DNA from: an uncultured Collinsella sp.
GTDB taxonomy: Bacteria; Actinomycetota; Coriobacteriia; Coriobacteriales; Coriobacteriaceae
Assembly: GCA_900555555.1 (NCBI GenBank)
Contig: USLK01000001.1
Location: 1 to 64,000 of the forward strand
Length of the DNA: 64,000 nucleotides
Direction: 5' to 3'
The position numbers and the translations under genes are program-made. Every line of letters begins with the position of its first letter. Positions within the stretch are counted from its first letter, which is position 1. Below, piece after piece: positions 54,701-63,914 of this stretch. The notes below the pieces were generated by a model. That model did not search any database. It worked only from the letters and a program-made list of their open reading frames with translations, and was not told the DNA's origin.

Positions 54701-55584
54701 GGGTCGTCCACCTTGGTGTTCATGCCGATGCACATCATGACATCCTGGACCGGCGCATCCTCGCGGCGCAGGTAGTGGAAGTCGTTGGTGGCGATAACCT
54801 TGACACCGATCTGCTTGGCGATCTCGATGAGCTGACGGTCCATCTGCTCATCGGTCAGACCGGCATCGGTGGTGATACCGTGCTCCTGGATCTCGATATA
54901 GAAATTTCCCGGCTCGAACAGGTCGCGGAATGTCTCGGCCCACTCCAGCGCCTTGTCCATCTCGCCGCGGTCGATGCACTTGGGGATGATACCCGCGATA
55001 CATGCCGAGCTGCAGATGAGGCCCTCGCGGTGGCGGCGCAGGTTGTCGAGCGTCACGCGGGGCTTGTAGTAAAAGCCCTGCACGGCCGCCTCGGAGACCG
55101 TCTGCATGAGGTTGATGTAGCCCTGCTGGTTTTGCGCCATGAGGACCATGTGGTACAGCTCGGGCTTGCGGTCGCGGGCGAGCGTGTCGTCGGGGGTGAA
55201 ATACACCTCGCAGCCGAAGATGGGCTTGATGACCAGCGGGGGCTTGAGCTCGTCGATATTGCCCTTCTCGTCCCACATGGCCATGTCTTTTTGATACTGC
55301 GCGTACCCGCGCGGGTCCTTCTCGGGATCGGGCTCCTCCAACTCGTCGCGGCGGCCCTTCTCCAAAAACGATTTGTCGTGGCTCCATACCTTGTACTCGG
55401 GCGTGCCGTGGTTCACGGCATCGCAGGCCAAACCCAGCTCGGGGACGCCGTACATGTAGCCGTGATCGGTGATGGCAACGGCGGGCATGCCCAGCTCGAC
55501 CGCGCGATTGACCATATCTTTGATACGGGTCGCGCCGTCGAGCATGGAATACTCGGTGTGGTTATGCAGGTGGACGAATCCCAT
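51778..55584 (-). CDS. dnaE: DNA polymerase III alpha subunit (DnaE)
   Basis: This 1268-residue replicase has a PHP domain at the start (HLHNHTEYSMLDG, ITDHG), the polymerase core with the metal-binding PDIDMDFDD near 466-474, GPGRGSAAGALVAY, helix-hairpin-helix sequence LAGIRGVGEGVTEAI, and an OB fold near the end. It is slightly longer than E. coli DnaE. The DEDDh exonuclease near the left end of the window is a possible separate proofreader; that is speculation. CAAGGAGC precedes the ATG. It forms its own unit. Confidence 0.96.
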   Translation of the reverse strand: MGFVHLHNHTEYSMLDGATRIKDMVNRAVELGMPAVAITDHGYMYGVPELGLACDAVNHGTPEYKVWSHDKSFLEKGRRDELEEPDPEKDPRGYAQYQKDMAMWDEKGNIDELKPPLVIKPIFGCEVYFTPDDTLARDRKPELYHMVLMAQNQQGYINLMQTVSEAAVQGFYYKPRVTLDNLRRHREGLICSSACIAGIIPKCIDRGEMDKALEWAETFRDLFEPGNFYIEIQEHGITTDAGLTDEQMDRQLIEIAKQIGVKVIATNDFHYLRREDAPVQDVMMCIGMNTKVDDPNRMRMQGSEFYMKTEEEMRALFPYCPEACDNTLEIAEKCNVELDWDSIILPNYPLLDSGETHESQFRRECEAGLALRYGDDWDGKEICGVDIRERFEYEYKVICEKGFAAYFLIVAEYVRWAKENGIGVGPGRGSAAGALVAYAMDITTFDPLSNGLMFERFLSPERTEMPDIDMDFDDERRLDVIEHVRQLYGPEKVTHVITYSTIKAKQAINDSARVLDYPVYMGQRLSKMVSSDPSVKLKQVLEKVPGKEDLYNPDFVEAYQKDPDARRIIDTALSIEGLTRGEGVHACAVLICRDAVNEHVPTKLDTKGGVEITQYEGHTVADMGLLKMDFLGLRTLTVISKAKKNIKASTGEDIDVDKIPFDDPAIFELMSAGRTAGVFQVESAGMTATIKNMKPTEYKHVVALIALYRPGPLGAGMVSSYINRMNGKEPAVSYDPRLDGILGETYGTMVYQEQVMNISVEMCGFSKGESDSRIRKPVAKKKIKMLTDQVFKWSDGEDETIYDHWMNGAERNGYKREVAQKIWDDVLEFASYAFNKSHSAGYAILVMQTAWLKAHYPNEYMAAVLTSYTGKTDKIVHYVSACRHDGIAVLPPDVNESGTEFTATPEGVRFGLAGIRGVGEGVTEAIIAEREKSGPFKNLHDFVDRVDSSQANRRVIESLIKAGAFDSTGYTRRQMMHFVDKENPENIIDAAAKRQKDRAAGQTSLFDVFGDVEGSGFEVVVPEPDGQEWDRHMKLSFERDVLGIYVSDHPLRPYEYALGKARDFSFTQIDTGYEVRNPAGEGTINQEIPEGKPFWWAGMVSDVSKRVTKNGDPMGIVTLEDMEGEATVVVFPKTYKAAEDYLYGETDPETGAVLSDAFVRVKGKLERSDRGDQIIAQEILPLELNEESNRPKVFEVMIPTARFSQSNMARLATVLSTNPGGDRVELFVEQTDGQTMRAEIPIRVNARSIPLIAEVKGIVGNKGRVTVI

Positions 55585-55707
55585 GTAACGTGCTCCTTGA
55601 TGTGCCGAACTCAGCCGATGCGCTCAGATTTGCGGTCTTCGATTTTACCGTAGGCGCCAAGCGATCGATGGTGGGCAACGCGCCCTTCTCACCCGCTACA
55701 AATAACC

Positions 55708-58700
55708 CTACAGCTCGAAGGAGACGACCTGCGGCAGAGCGGGGTCCGCGGCGTCGGGCACCTCGACGCGCACGAAACGAAGCGATATGCTCCCGTACCC
55801 GTCGCGATGCAGCGCCTGGGCATAGACCTCCGCCTGCAAACGGTGCTTCTCATGCAGCTGCTCGGGCGTTTCGTCCTCGCTGCCCCCCGTCTTGTAATCG
55901 ATCACCAGGGCGCGGCCGCGATCGCCGGGATCGGTGCACAGAAGGTCTATCGATCCCTCGGCATACCCGCCGTGCTCCCCCGTGAAACGCTCATCCCCCA
56001 TCGAGAAAAACGGGACCTCGGCGCGAACGCACGGCCACGAGAGAGCCTCGAGGCGCAACGGGGAGGCGGTCCAGCGAGCCAGCGCCTCGTCAAGGCGCAC
56101 CCGCTGTTCGGGCGTGCAGCCCCAATAGGAGGCGAGCGCATCGCGTCGCTCGGCGGGGACGTCGTCGCAACCCATCTCGACCATCCACTGGGCTGCGGCA
56201 TGGAAGGCGCTGCCCAGCGCGGTGGGATCGCCCCCGCGCGCGGCGGCAGCCTCGACCGCAGGCCCATCGGCCACGGCCGCACCCGCCCCGGCACCGGCCC
56301 GCTCCGCCGCATGCAGGTCACGCGAGAGCGAGGAGTAGCTGTAGGAGATGCGCGGGGCCCCATCCGCCGTTGCCGACGAATACTCGGCGCCGCGAGGACG
56401 CACGAGCTCGACCGTACGTCCCTCACCCTGTGAAAGGTCGGCGCGCGGCTCGCTTCCCGCCTCATCCTCGAAGTCCGGGAAATCGCCCATCTCGAACAGG
56501 CGATACGGCGTTTTCTTGTCACCCTTTGGATACTTGAGGTCGGCGAGCAGCACCATGCGGAAATCCCCCGATAGGGAATCCGGGAAATCCAACCGGTCGC
56601 TCGAGAGATCGGGCAGGCCGTTGTTGCCCGCATCGGGCGGAAGGATCCTTGAAAGGACCTCGCCCAGCAATGACTGGCGATGCCCCGCAACGAGCTCGGT
56701 TCCATACCGGGCGCCCATAGCGAGAATCACCACCTCCCGCGCACGCGTGACGGCGACATACAGCAGGCGCGCGGCCTCCTCATAATCCAGGACCGATGCC
56801 TCATGGCCCATATAGGAATAGGCCTCGGCCGCCCGGGCAGGCGGCATGGGCAGCGCGAGCGTATCCTCCTCGAGCTCAGGGGCCTCGAGCATGGCGCCGT
56901 CCGATTGGCGGTCGAACCTGTTGGGGAACGCGGTCCACAGCGTCATGCCATCGCGGTCGATCATACGGAATCGGTCCTTGTTCGCCTTGATGCCATCGCA
57001 CTCGGCGATGGCGACCACGGGAAATTCCAGACCCTTGGACGCATGCACCGTCATGATGCGGACGGCTTGCGCACCGGAGCCGTTCAACGTGGCCGGAGAC
57101 TCCTTGACGGTCTCGATGTGATCGGCGAAAGCCCGCGCGACCAGACGCGGCGCATAGGCGCGCCCCTCCTCCTCAAGCGATACGATGTCGAGCGCCTTGA
57201 GCACGTTCGCCGCGACGGCCTGGTCTTGCGCTCCTCCATGTTCGAGTCGCAGCAGCCAGCCGGACTCGTTCACGCAATCGCGAACGATATCGGAGACGCG
57301 ATCGCGACCCACGCGCGCGAGCGCACGGCAGAGCACCTCCCGCATCCGGACGATCAGGGGAAGCTCGCCGAACTGTTCCATCAGCTCGCCATGCAAGATA
57401 ACGTCGGCTGTCAGGCTGCGCGAATCGACGACGCCCGTCGGCGCATCGATACAGGTCGACAGCGCCAAGAGCTCCTGTGCGCCCAACTCGAACATAGGAG
57501 AGGTGAGCAACGGCAGCGCCGCATCCTGCCCGTCGTCGGGATTGGCGAGAAACGCCAGGAGCGCCTTGATGACCCCCACCTCGGGTGCGTTGCGAAACAC
57601 CGAGGTGCCTCCTGCGACCACGCACGGGAGGCCGACGGCGCGCACCGCGGAGGCATACGTCTCGGCACGGGTGAGCTTGGTCATGAGGATGACCATGTCG
57701 CCGGGCTCGAACCCCTCCTCTTCGCGCAGGCGCGTAAAGCGCTCCGCGATGCCGCGCGCCTTTTGAGCCGCGCGCTCGTCGGATGTGCCCCCCACAACCA
57801 ACAACGCCTGACGGCGGGATGTCCGAGGGCCGTGCATCGCGCGAGCCCGGCCGCGACGGTCTTCGCCGCAAGATACCAAGTGCAGGAAGTCACGGCCCAG
57901 GGGGTTTTCCGCGCCGCCCTCGAAGATCTTGTCGGCGAACGAGAGAATGTCCGCATGGCTGCGGTAGTTGGTATCGAGGCTCAAAACGCTACCGCCAGTC
58001 GCCTCGACCTCCTGTTTCTTGTTGCGGAACACCGAGACGTCGGCGCCTCGGAAGCGGTAGATGGACTGCTGGGCATCGCCCACCGTGCACAGCTCGCGAC
58101 CATCGGGGCTGCACAGCATGCGAACCAGCTCGACCTGTTGCTGGGCGGTATCCTGGAACTCGTCCACCATCACCATCTTGAATTTCCCGGAGAACTCCTC
58201 GCGCACGAGCGGATTGTCCTTAAGTGCGTCGTAGGCCAAGGTGAGCAGGTCATCGTTATCGAGCAGCGACCGCTCCGCCTTGAGACGCCGGTACTCCTCT
58301 TCAACCTCCGAAGCCAAAGGCGCGATCTGCCCGAGGGCATCGGCGCGACAGGCCAGATAAGCCTCGGAGAAGAAGGCCGGAAGCGCTGCGCGCACGTCCT
58401 CGACGGCAGCCTTCTCGTCCTTGCCCATGCCCTTGCCGCGCAGGCTCAACTTGTCGCAACCGGCACGACAGGCACGCAGGTCATCAAGCGTACGACCGGA
58501 GGCGAGATACTCCTCGAGAGCGCGCAGCGAGGAGGCGGCCGCCTCCGCGTTGGCATAGGACGGCGCATCGGCGATCGCGCGGTACGCCTCGAGCAGCTCG
58601 ATATGGCTCGGCCTGGGCATGATCGGCTTCATGCATTCGATCCCGCCGATAGCGGAAGACGTCTTGGCCAGCAGCGCGGAGAGCATGGCGAGCAGGTTGT

Positions 58701-59247
58701 CGACATCGTGCGACCCCGCCCCCGCGCTTTCAACGGGAAACGCCGAGAGCAGGGCATCGTAGGCCCCCGCGCCGTTACGGTCATCGGTCACAACGCGGCG
58801 CAGGACCCGTTCTACCGCGCGGCGCTTGAGCTCCTCGGGGGCCTGGAGAATCCCGAACGCCGGATCGATACCCAGATCGAGCGCATGGGCCCGGATGATA
58901 CGGGAGCACATGCCGTGGATCGTCGAAATCCAGGAATCGTCGACCCGGGCCGCCTGCTCATCCATCCCCTCGTCAAGCAATGCGGAGCGGATGCGCTCCT
59001 TGAGCTCTTGGGCGGCCTTCTCGGTGAAGGTGATGGCGAGCACCTGGTCGATACTCTCCAAAAACGGCTCCGGACAGGCCGGGTCGGCCCACTCCCCGCG
59101 CGGCTTCGATCCCGGACGCAGCGCATACATGACGCGCTGGGTCAGGGTGAACGTCTTGCCCGAACCCGCTCCCGCCGAAACGAACAGCGGTCCGTCGAGC
59201 GTGGTGACGATAGCCTCTTGTTTTTTCTCAAGTGTGATACCGGCCAT
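55708..59247 (-). CDS. addA: AddA helicase-nuclease subunit
   Basis: This 1179-residue UvrD-type protein has Walker A GAGSGKT at 26-32, VDEFQDT in motif II, and a C-terminal RecB-type nuclease domain with LVIDYKTGG. With AddB it resects double-strand breaks and hands ends to RecA. Its ATG overlaps the addB stop (TGATG), so the two are coupled. Internal starts upstream of the ATG at 59247 lie inside addB and are not used. Confidence 0.92.
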   Translation of the reverse strand: MAGITLEKKQEAIVTTLDGPLFVSAGAGSGKTFTLTQRVMYALRPGSKPRGEWADPACPEPFLESIDQVLAITFTEKAAQELKERIRSALLDEGMDEQAARVDDSWISTIHGMCSRIIRAHALDLGIDPAFGILQAPEELKRRAVERVLRRVVTDDRNGAGAYDALLSAFPVESAGAGSHDVDNLLAMLSALLAKTSSAIGGIECMKPIMPRPSHIELLEAYRAIADAPSYANAEAAASSLRALEEYLASGRTLDDLRACRAGCDKLSLRGKGMGKDEKAAVEDVRAALPAFFSEAYLACRADALGQIAPLASEVEEEYRRLKAERSLLDNDDLLTLAYDALKDNPLVREEFSGKFKMVMVDEFQDTAQQQVELVRMLCSPDGRELCTVGDAQQSIYRFRGADVSVFRNKKQEVEATGGSVLSLDTNYRSHADILSFADKIFEGGAENPLGRDFLHLVSCGEDRRGRARAMHGPRTSRRQALLVVGGTSDERAAQKARGIAERFTRLREEEGFEPGDMVILMTKLTRAETYASAVRAVGLPCVVAGGTSVFRNAPEVGVIKALLAFLANPDDGQDAALPLLTSPMFELGAQELLALSTCIDAPTGVVDSRSLTADVILHGELMEQFGELPLIVRMREVLCRALARVGRDRVSDIVRDCVNESGWLLRLEHGGAQDQAVAANVLKALDIVSLEEEGRAYAPRLVARAFADHIETVKESPATLNGSGAQAVRIMTVHASKGLEFPVVAIAECDGIKANKDRFRMIDRDGMTLWTAFPNRFDRQSDGAMLEAPELEEDTLALPMPPARAAEAYSYMGHEASVLDYEEAARLLYVAVTRAREVVILAMGARYGTELVAGHRQSLLGEVLSRILPPDAGNNGLPDLSSDRLDFPDSLSGDFRMVLLADLKYPKGDKKTPYRLFEMGDFPDFEDEAGSEPRADLSQGEGRTVELVRPRGAEYSSATADGAPRISYSYSSLSRDLHAAERAGAGAGAAVADGPAVEAAAARGGDPTALGSAFHAAAQWMVEMGCDDVPAERRDALASYWGCTPEQRVRLDEALARWTASPLRLEALSWPCVRAEVPFFSMGDERFTGEHGGYAEGSIDLLCTDPGDRGRALVIDYKTGGSEDETPEQLHEKHRLQAEVYAQALHRDGYGSISLRFVRVEVPDAADPALPQVVSFEL

Positions 59248-62200
59248 CAGCGCCTCATTTCGCACATCGTAAGCGGACAGTACGTACAGGAATCGGATGT
59301 CGGGCATGGGGCTATGCAGCCGGCCTCCATGCGGTCGAGCTCGGATGCGATCGATTCCTCGACCACGCGCAGCAAATCGGAGAACTCCATCTCCCCATCG
59401 CGCTGCGCGCCGCGGACGCTTTTCTTGTTGCCCGGGTACGCGCTCACGCGGTCACGGGGAAACGCGGGCGGCTCGCACTCGGTCAATGCCGAGCTCACGG
59501 CGCCGGCCATGCTCGGGCCGCGCAATCCAAGATATACGGCGCCCTGAGCCTGACCATGCGTGAGACGCTCATACGCGGTTGCGTACATAAGCGTCTGGAC
59601 CTTGGGGGACCTATCTCTATCGAACCCCGGGAGCCACCCCTGCTCGGGCCCCTCTCCATCGGAGCAGCTCATGGTGGGGTCGGGGCACGCGAATTCCGCC
59701 ATACCGGAGCGATTCTTGTAGTCGATCACGACAAAACGGTCGCCCGATCCGGCGCTGGGGGCCACATCGATACGGTCGATACGCCCGCCCAGCGGACGGC
59801 CCGCGTATTCGATGCCCTCCTTGTCGAAGGAGTACTCGAACTCGCGCGGGGTGTAGATGGGCATGAGGTCGCTCTCGTAACGGACCAGGTTGTGGAACGT
59901 CACGCGCATGGCCTCGATCTGGTTGCGCTCCAGTTCGTCCAGGGCGACCAGCGCGCCGCGCACGGGACGCGGCCGCTCGGTACCGCCCGCGGCGTACTTT
60001 CCATGCGTATACTTTCCCCGCGCATGGTCCTCGCGCATCTCATCGAATGCGCAGTCCATCTGCTCCAGGCATTCGTCCACCGTGCCAGGGGTCACCCGTT
60101 CGAGCCCCGCCTCCGTCAGGCGCTCATGGAACCGCTGCATGACGTCGTGGGCGAAGTTTCCGAACTCTATGGGACCGAATCCGGCATCGAGCATGCGGGC
60201 GGGCACGCGGTTGCTCACGAACCAGCGATACGGACAGGCCAGGTAATTCTCGGTCTGGGAAGCGGAGAGGAGGCGCTCCACCGCCTGCCCTCCCACAACG
60301 CGGTGACGCGGCTGCACATACGGCAGCACATCGTCGGACAACTCATATATACCGAGGCACGAAACGACATCGTGCGCGGACCCCGCACCCGAGGCGGGAT
60401 CGATTGCGCGCGACAGCCTGTCCTCACCCACCAGGCCGGAGACAACGGCATGGGAGCCACGACTGCGAGCGGCCTGCTCGAGCTCCGCATAGGCGAGCGC
60501 CGGATACAGCTCGTCGCCGCCGGAATCGCGTGCCACGAACGTAAGGGCCGCCGCCCATCGCACGGACTCGATCGCAGACACGAAAGCGCTTCTCTGGAGC
60601 GCCGATGCCGCCTGGGATATCGGGGCGGCCCCGAGTTTGACCGCGAGCAGATCGACAGCGCTCTCCCTTCGCGCCAGCGGATAGGAGGACGCCGAGGCAT
60701 CGATGATCACACAGGCATCGAACGCGCCGGCGGCGCAAGCCACGTCTTCCAAGCGGCAGATCTCTACCTCACCGCGTGGGGCATCCAGAACGGATTCGCA
60801 GCGCCACCGAACGGGTACCGCAAGAGAATCCAAGGATGCGGCCGCGAGCTCCGGCGACACGCCCAGAACGCGAGCGCGAGCGAACAGGGACGAGGCGGCG
60901 CCCACCATGGCAAGCTCGGAATCGCGCGCGGCCTCGCCCTCGGTTCCAAACCGATAGCCATCGGCGGCGGCCGCGGCCTGCCCCATCAACATGAGGGCGC
61001 GGCCGGCAGACCCATCCGCCAGGGCGTCGATCGCTTTTTTGAGCACCACCGGACGCGCGGGTCGCCCCTCGTCTTTCGACCGGTCGCGTTCAGCGGAACG
61101 CCGGCGGCTCTCCAGGCTCGAAAGCTTCGCCTTCAATCCCTCGACGGTAAGCGAGCGCTTTTTGCGCAGCTGCGTATCGAACGCGATGGCAACGCGATCG
61201 GCATCCTCGCCCATGCCCGACAAGGGGCTGCGAATCCAATCGGCCAGCTCGGGTGCCGGCCACCATGAGCTGGGTTCCGTATGCTCCATGCGGTCGAGCA
61301 GGTCCATGAGCTGACCGAGCTGCTGGCCGCAACGCGACTGCCCAAAGGCAAGCCGGCCCCGCAGCGCGATCGAAAAACCCCGTGACGCCAGACGAGGGAC
61401 GAGTCGTCGATACGCCGCAAGGGGGTCGGGAGCGGCGATGGCGATGCGCGGCGCCGCCACGCCGGACTTATGGGCGCGCTCGAAACACGCCTCCAGCGCA
61501 ACGATACAGCTGTTGTCGCGCACCGAAGGACCCGCGGCAGGGGCAAAAAGCACCCGATCCCCAAAATCGGAATCGACTTCGCCCCCCTCTTCGTTATTCT
61601 CGATCTCGCACTGCCACCTCTCGGCGAGACGAACCGCCAACGGGTCCCCGAACCTATCGAAAAGACACGCCAGGTCCCCCTGATCGCCCACGCATTCCAG
61701 CAGCTCAAGCTGCGCGTATGCGAGCGTGCGCGCAGAGCGCACGACCACGGCACGGGCACACGGCGGAACGGCGCCGGCAAAGCGCCGGGCCAAGCGCACG
61801 CAGGCTTCGGACTGCTCGATCATTCGATTTCGCTCGAGCCGCTCCGCATAGGAGCGGACGAGCTCGCACGCGCGCCGCTCGGAAGCGGATAGGGACGCGC
61901 GGGGGACATCGTGGAGGATGTACGGCATGAGCTCGGCCGCCATACCGCACAGCATATCGATTGTCCCGGGATTGTCCCCCAAGGGGTCCAACGTGCCCTC
62001 CTGGGCACGCCCGTGGACCAGATCCGTCATGATAAGCCGGCGGTCGAGAGCATCGACCACATGCTCGCCCGATCCGAACAGCTCCCATAGCCCCTGGATC
62101 CAGGCGGCCATCGTCATAACGTCCACCGAAGCCGAAACGCCGCCATCGGAGAGGCCCCTGCGCACCAGATCGCGCTGAGCAGAACGGGGCACCACAACCG

Positions 62201-62297
62201 TGACGCGCCCCCAGCGCTCGGCCAGCTCGCCCACCAGGCGCACTTCGCGCTCCGAAACGCCGACCAGGCCCTGAGCCCGGGATACCCTGAATGACAT
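59247..62297 (-). CDS. addB: AddB nuclease subunit
   Basis: This 1016-residue partner of AddA has a degenerate helicase-like part and a C-terminal PD-(D/E)xK nuclease with GGRIDRIDV and VVIDYKN. The iron-sulfur Cys set is complete: one Cys in ENYLACPYRW and three in CIAPCPTSDSCTYCPLTMC at the end. The ATG at 62297 follows GGAGGAAC. It heads the addBA unit. Walker A is not clearly present, as usual for AddB. Confidence 0.88.
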   Translation of the reverse strand: MSFRVSRAQGLVGVSEREVRLVGELAERWGRVTVVVPRSAQRDLVRRGLSDGGVSASVDVMTMAAWIQGLWELFGSGEHVVDALDRRLIMTDLVHGRAQEGTLDPLGDNPGTIDMLCGMAAELMPYILHDVPRASLSASERRACELVRSYAERLERNRMIEQSEACVRLARRFAGAVPPCARAVVVRSARTLAYAQLELLECVGDQGDLACLFDRFGDPLAVRLAERWQCEIENNEEGGEVDSDFGDRVLFAPAAGPSVRDNSCIVALEACFERAHKSGVAAPRIAIAAPDPLAAYRRLVPRLASRGFSIALRGRLAFGQSRCGQQLGQLMDLLDRMEHTEPSSWWPAPELADWIRSPLSGMGEDADRVAIAFDTQLRKKRSLTVEGLKAKLSSLESRRRSAERDRSKDEGRPARPVVLKKAIDALADGSAGRALMLMGQAAAAADGYRFGTEGEAARDSELAMVGAASSLFARARVLGVSPELAAASLDSLAVPVRWRCESVLDAPRGEVEICRLEDVACAAGAFDACVIIDASASSYPLARRESAVDLLAVKLGAAPISQAASALQRSAFVSAIESVRWAAALTFVARDSGGDELYPALAYAELEQAARSRGSHAVVSGLVGEDRLSRAIDPASGAGSAHDVVSCLGIYELSDDVLPYVQPRHRVVGGQAVERLLSASQTENYLACPYRWFVSNRVPARMLDAGFGPIEFGNFAHDVMQRFHERLTEAGLERVTPGTVDECLEQMDCAFDEMREDHARGKYTHGKYAAGGTERPRPVRGALVALDELERNQIEAMRVTFHNLVRYESDLMPIYTPREFEYSFDKEGIEYAGRPLGGRIDRIDVAPSAGSGDRFVVIDYKNRSGMAEFACPDPTMSCSDGEGPEQGWLPGFDRDRSPKVQTLMYATAYERLTHGQAQGAVYLGLRGPSMAGAVSSALTECEPPAFPRDRVSAYPGNKKSVRGAQRDGEMEFSDLLRVVEESIASELDRMEAGCIAPCPTSDSCTYCPLTMCEMRR

Positions 62298-62382
62298 GTT
62301 CCTCCAACCCGATGAGCCTCGAGATTTCCTACTTGGTATCCTACACGCCGGCGCGGACAGATTTCGGCCAGACGCCATAAAA

Positions 62383-62416
62383 CAAAAACCGCCCCTTCGC
62401 GATGCGAAAGGACGGT
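62383..62416 (-). terminator. Terminator of the YerC-like gene
   Basis: Read on the minus strand, a 13-base stem with two mismatches is followed by TTTTTGTTTT. It lies just past the YerC-like stop and before addB. Confidence 0.8.
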
Positions 62417-62453
62417 AGAAGCACGCATTGGGCGGGCACGGCACCAGGCGGCG

Positions 62454-62747
62454 TCATTCCCCTAGCTTCGCCAGCACCCCGCGATAGCCGCCGTATTCAC
62501 CGTTCAACGACTTTGATACACGGCTCACGGTGGTGGAAGACGCTCCCGTGCGGGCCTGAACCTCGACATACGGCTCGCCGTCCCCCAGGTATTTGGCGAC
62601 CTGCAGACGTTGTGCGAAATCGCATATCTCACGCGGGGTGCACAGGTCGGTGAGGAAGTCGCGAATCTCCTCCTCGCCCTCGAGCAGGCAAAACGCGCGA
62701 ACCAGCTGATCGACATCGGGACGGTCGAACATTTTCTCGATATTCAT
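62454..62747 (-). CDS. YerC/YecD (TrpR-like) helix-turn-helix protein
   Basis: This 97-residue all-helical protein has LCTPREICDFAQRLQVAKYLGDGEPY and TGASSTTVSRVSKSLNGEYGGY, the TrpR-like DNA-binding segment of the YerC/YecD family. It is a small regulator or DNA-associated protein, target unknown. The ATG at 62747 follows GGTGGTG. It lies 77 bases after the ApbE gene on the same strand. Confidence 0.88.
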   Translation of the reverse strand: MNIEKMFDRPDVDQLVRAFCLLEGEEEIRDFLTDLCTPREICDFAQRLQVAKYLGDGEPYVEVQARTGASSTTVSRVSKSLNGEYGGYRGVLAKLGE

Positions 62748-62824
62748 GGACACCACCAAACATGCAGGTCGTGAAAACGGTCTCATGCAGTTTAGCACAG
62801 TAGCGCGCTAAAGTACGCACCGCA

Positions 62825-63832
62825 TCACCCAACGGGCGCAACGCGCCCATCAAGGCCGGACGTCCACTGCACGCCGCCCCGGTCATCGATCACGATCGCA
62901 TCGATTCCCTCGGTCCGTTCGGCATATGCAAGCCCGCCCTCGACACCCAACATGAACAATGTGGTGGAGTAGCCATCGCAATCGACCGAACGCGGCGCCA
63001 CGACGGAGACCGAGGCGACATCCGTCCGCGCCGGCATGCCGTCTTCAGGACTCAGGATGTGATGGTAGGAGACGCCGCCGCGGGTAAAACGGCGCTCATG
63101 AGCCCCGCTCGTCGCGACCGACCCGGACTCGATTTCGACCACAGCGCGGTACGCGTCGGGGCGAAACGGATCGATGATACCGACCCTCCAGGGCCGAAGG
63201 TCCGAGGGGTCGCACAGGTCCCCGCCCGCCAGCATCACGTTACCGCCCAGGTTGAGCGCGAAGCGATCGATCGCGCGCTCGCGCAGCAGCGCAGCGAGGT
63301 CGTCGGCAACGTATCCCTTGGCTATGCCGCCGACGTCCAACGAGCTCTCGGGGTCGGAAAGACGCACCGCGTGCGAACCGTCGGGCAAGTCGCATACGTG
63401 TATCTTTCGGTAGTCGACATGTTCCAAGGCGCGGGCTATCGAGAGCTTGCTCGGCACGACGCCCGCATGGAAGTCCCAAAGGGAGGTCACGGAGCCCATG
63501 GTGATGTCGAACAGCCCGCGGCTTCGCTCGCAATACCGCTGGGCGACACGGATGACATCGGCGGTCTCGGGGGCAACGCGCACCGCATGCGGGGCCCCGG
63601 ACCGGATGCGCGCGATATCCGAATCCGCGCGCGTTCTCGACAGCAGGCGCTCGAACAGCACGCATCGGTCGCGGCAAAGCGCCAGCGCTTCATCCAGCGC
63701 AGCACGGTCTTCCCCGTACGCGGTCAGCGCAATCTCGGTGTTGAACACGGAAAACGCGATACTGCGCGAATCGGCGCAGGGACCGAGACGGGGCCGTGCC
63801 TCCATGGCCTCGGAGATCACATCTTTCGACAC
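62825..63832 (-). CDS. ApbE-family FAD:protein FMN transferase
   Basis: This 335-residue protein has ApbE blocks SSLDVGGIAKGYVAD, FALNLGGNVMLAGG, ATSGAHERRF, YHHILSPEDGMPAR and the Mg-binding Asp/Thr near DGYSTTLFMLG. It attaches FMN to Thr of exported proteins or redox complexes. Usual members carry a lipoprotein signal, but this one starts with a polar segment and shows no signal peptide, so it may act inside. The GTG at 63832 follows AGAGGAG. Confidence 0.88.
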   Translation of the reverse strand: MSKDVISEAMEARPRLGPCADSRSIAFSVFNTEIALTAYGEDRAALDEALALCRDRCVLFERLLSRTRADSDIARIRSGAPHAVRVAPETADVIRVAQRYCERSRGLFDITMGSVTSLWDFHAGVVPSKLSIARALEHVDYRKIHVCDLPDGSHAVRLSDPESSLDVGGIAKGYVADDLAALLRERAIDRFALNLGGNVMLAGGDLCDPSDLRPWRVGIIDPFRPDAYRAVVEIESGSVATSGAHERRFTRGGVSYHHILSPEDGMPARTDVASVSVVAPRSVDCDGYSTTLFMLGVEGGLAYAERTEGIDAIVIDDRGGVQWTSGLDGRVAPVG

Positions 63833-63914
63833 GACGTCTCCTCTTTCAGTTGAACGCCGCCGGTTTGGGTAAAATGGCGCTCAGTATCACCGCGAGCGAT
63901 AGAAAGGACAGAGG

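Noticed and set aside
51670..55653. A frame of over 1300 codons antisense to dnaE
   Set aside because: High GC leaves the opposite strand open. Its His-, Val- and Leu-rich translation is a mirror of dnaE codons, and dnaE is clear on the other strand.
56680..61268. Long frames antisense to addA and addB
   Set aside because: AddA and AddB carry all motifs on the minus strand; the opposite frames have none.
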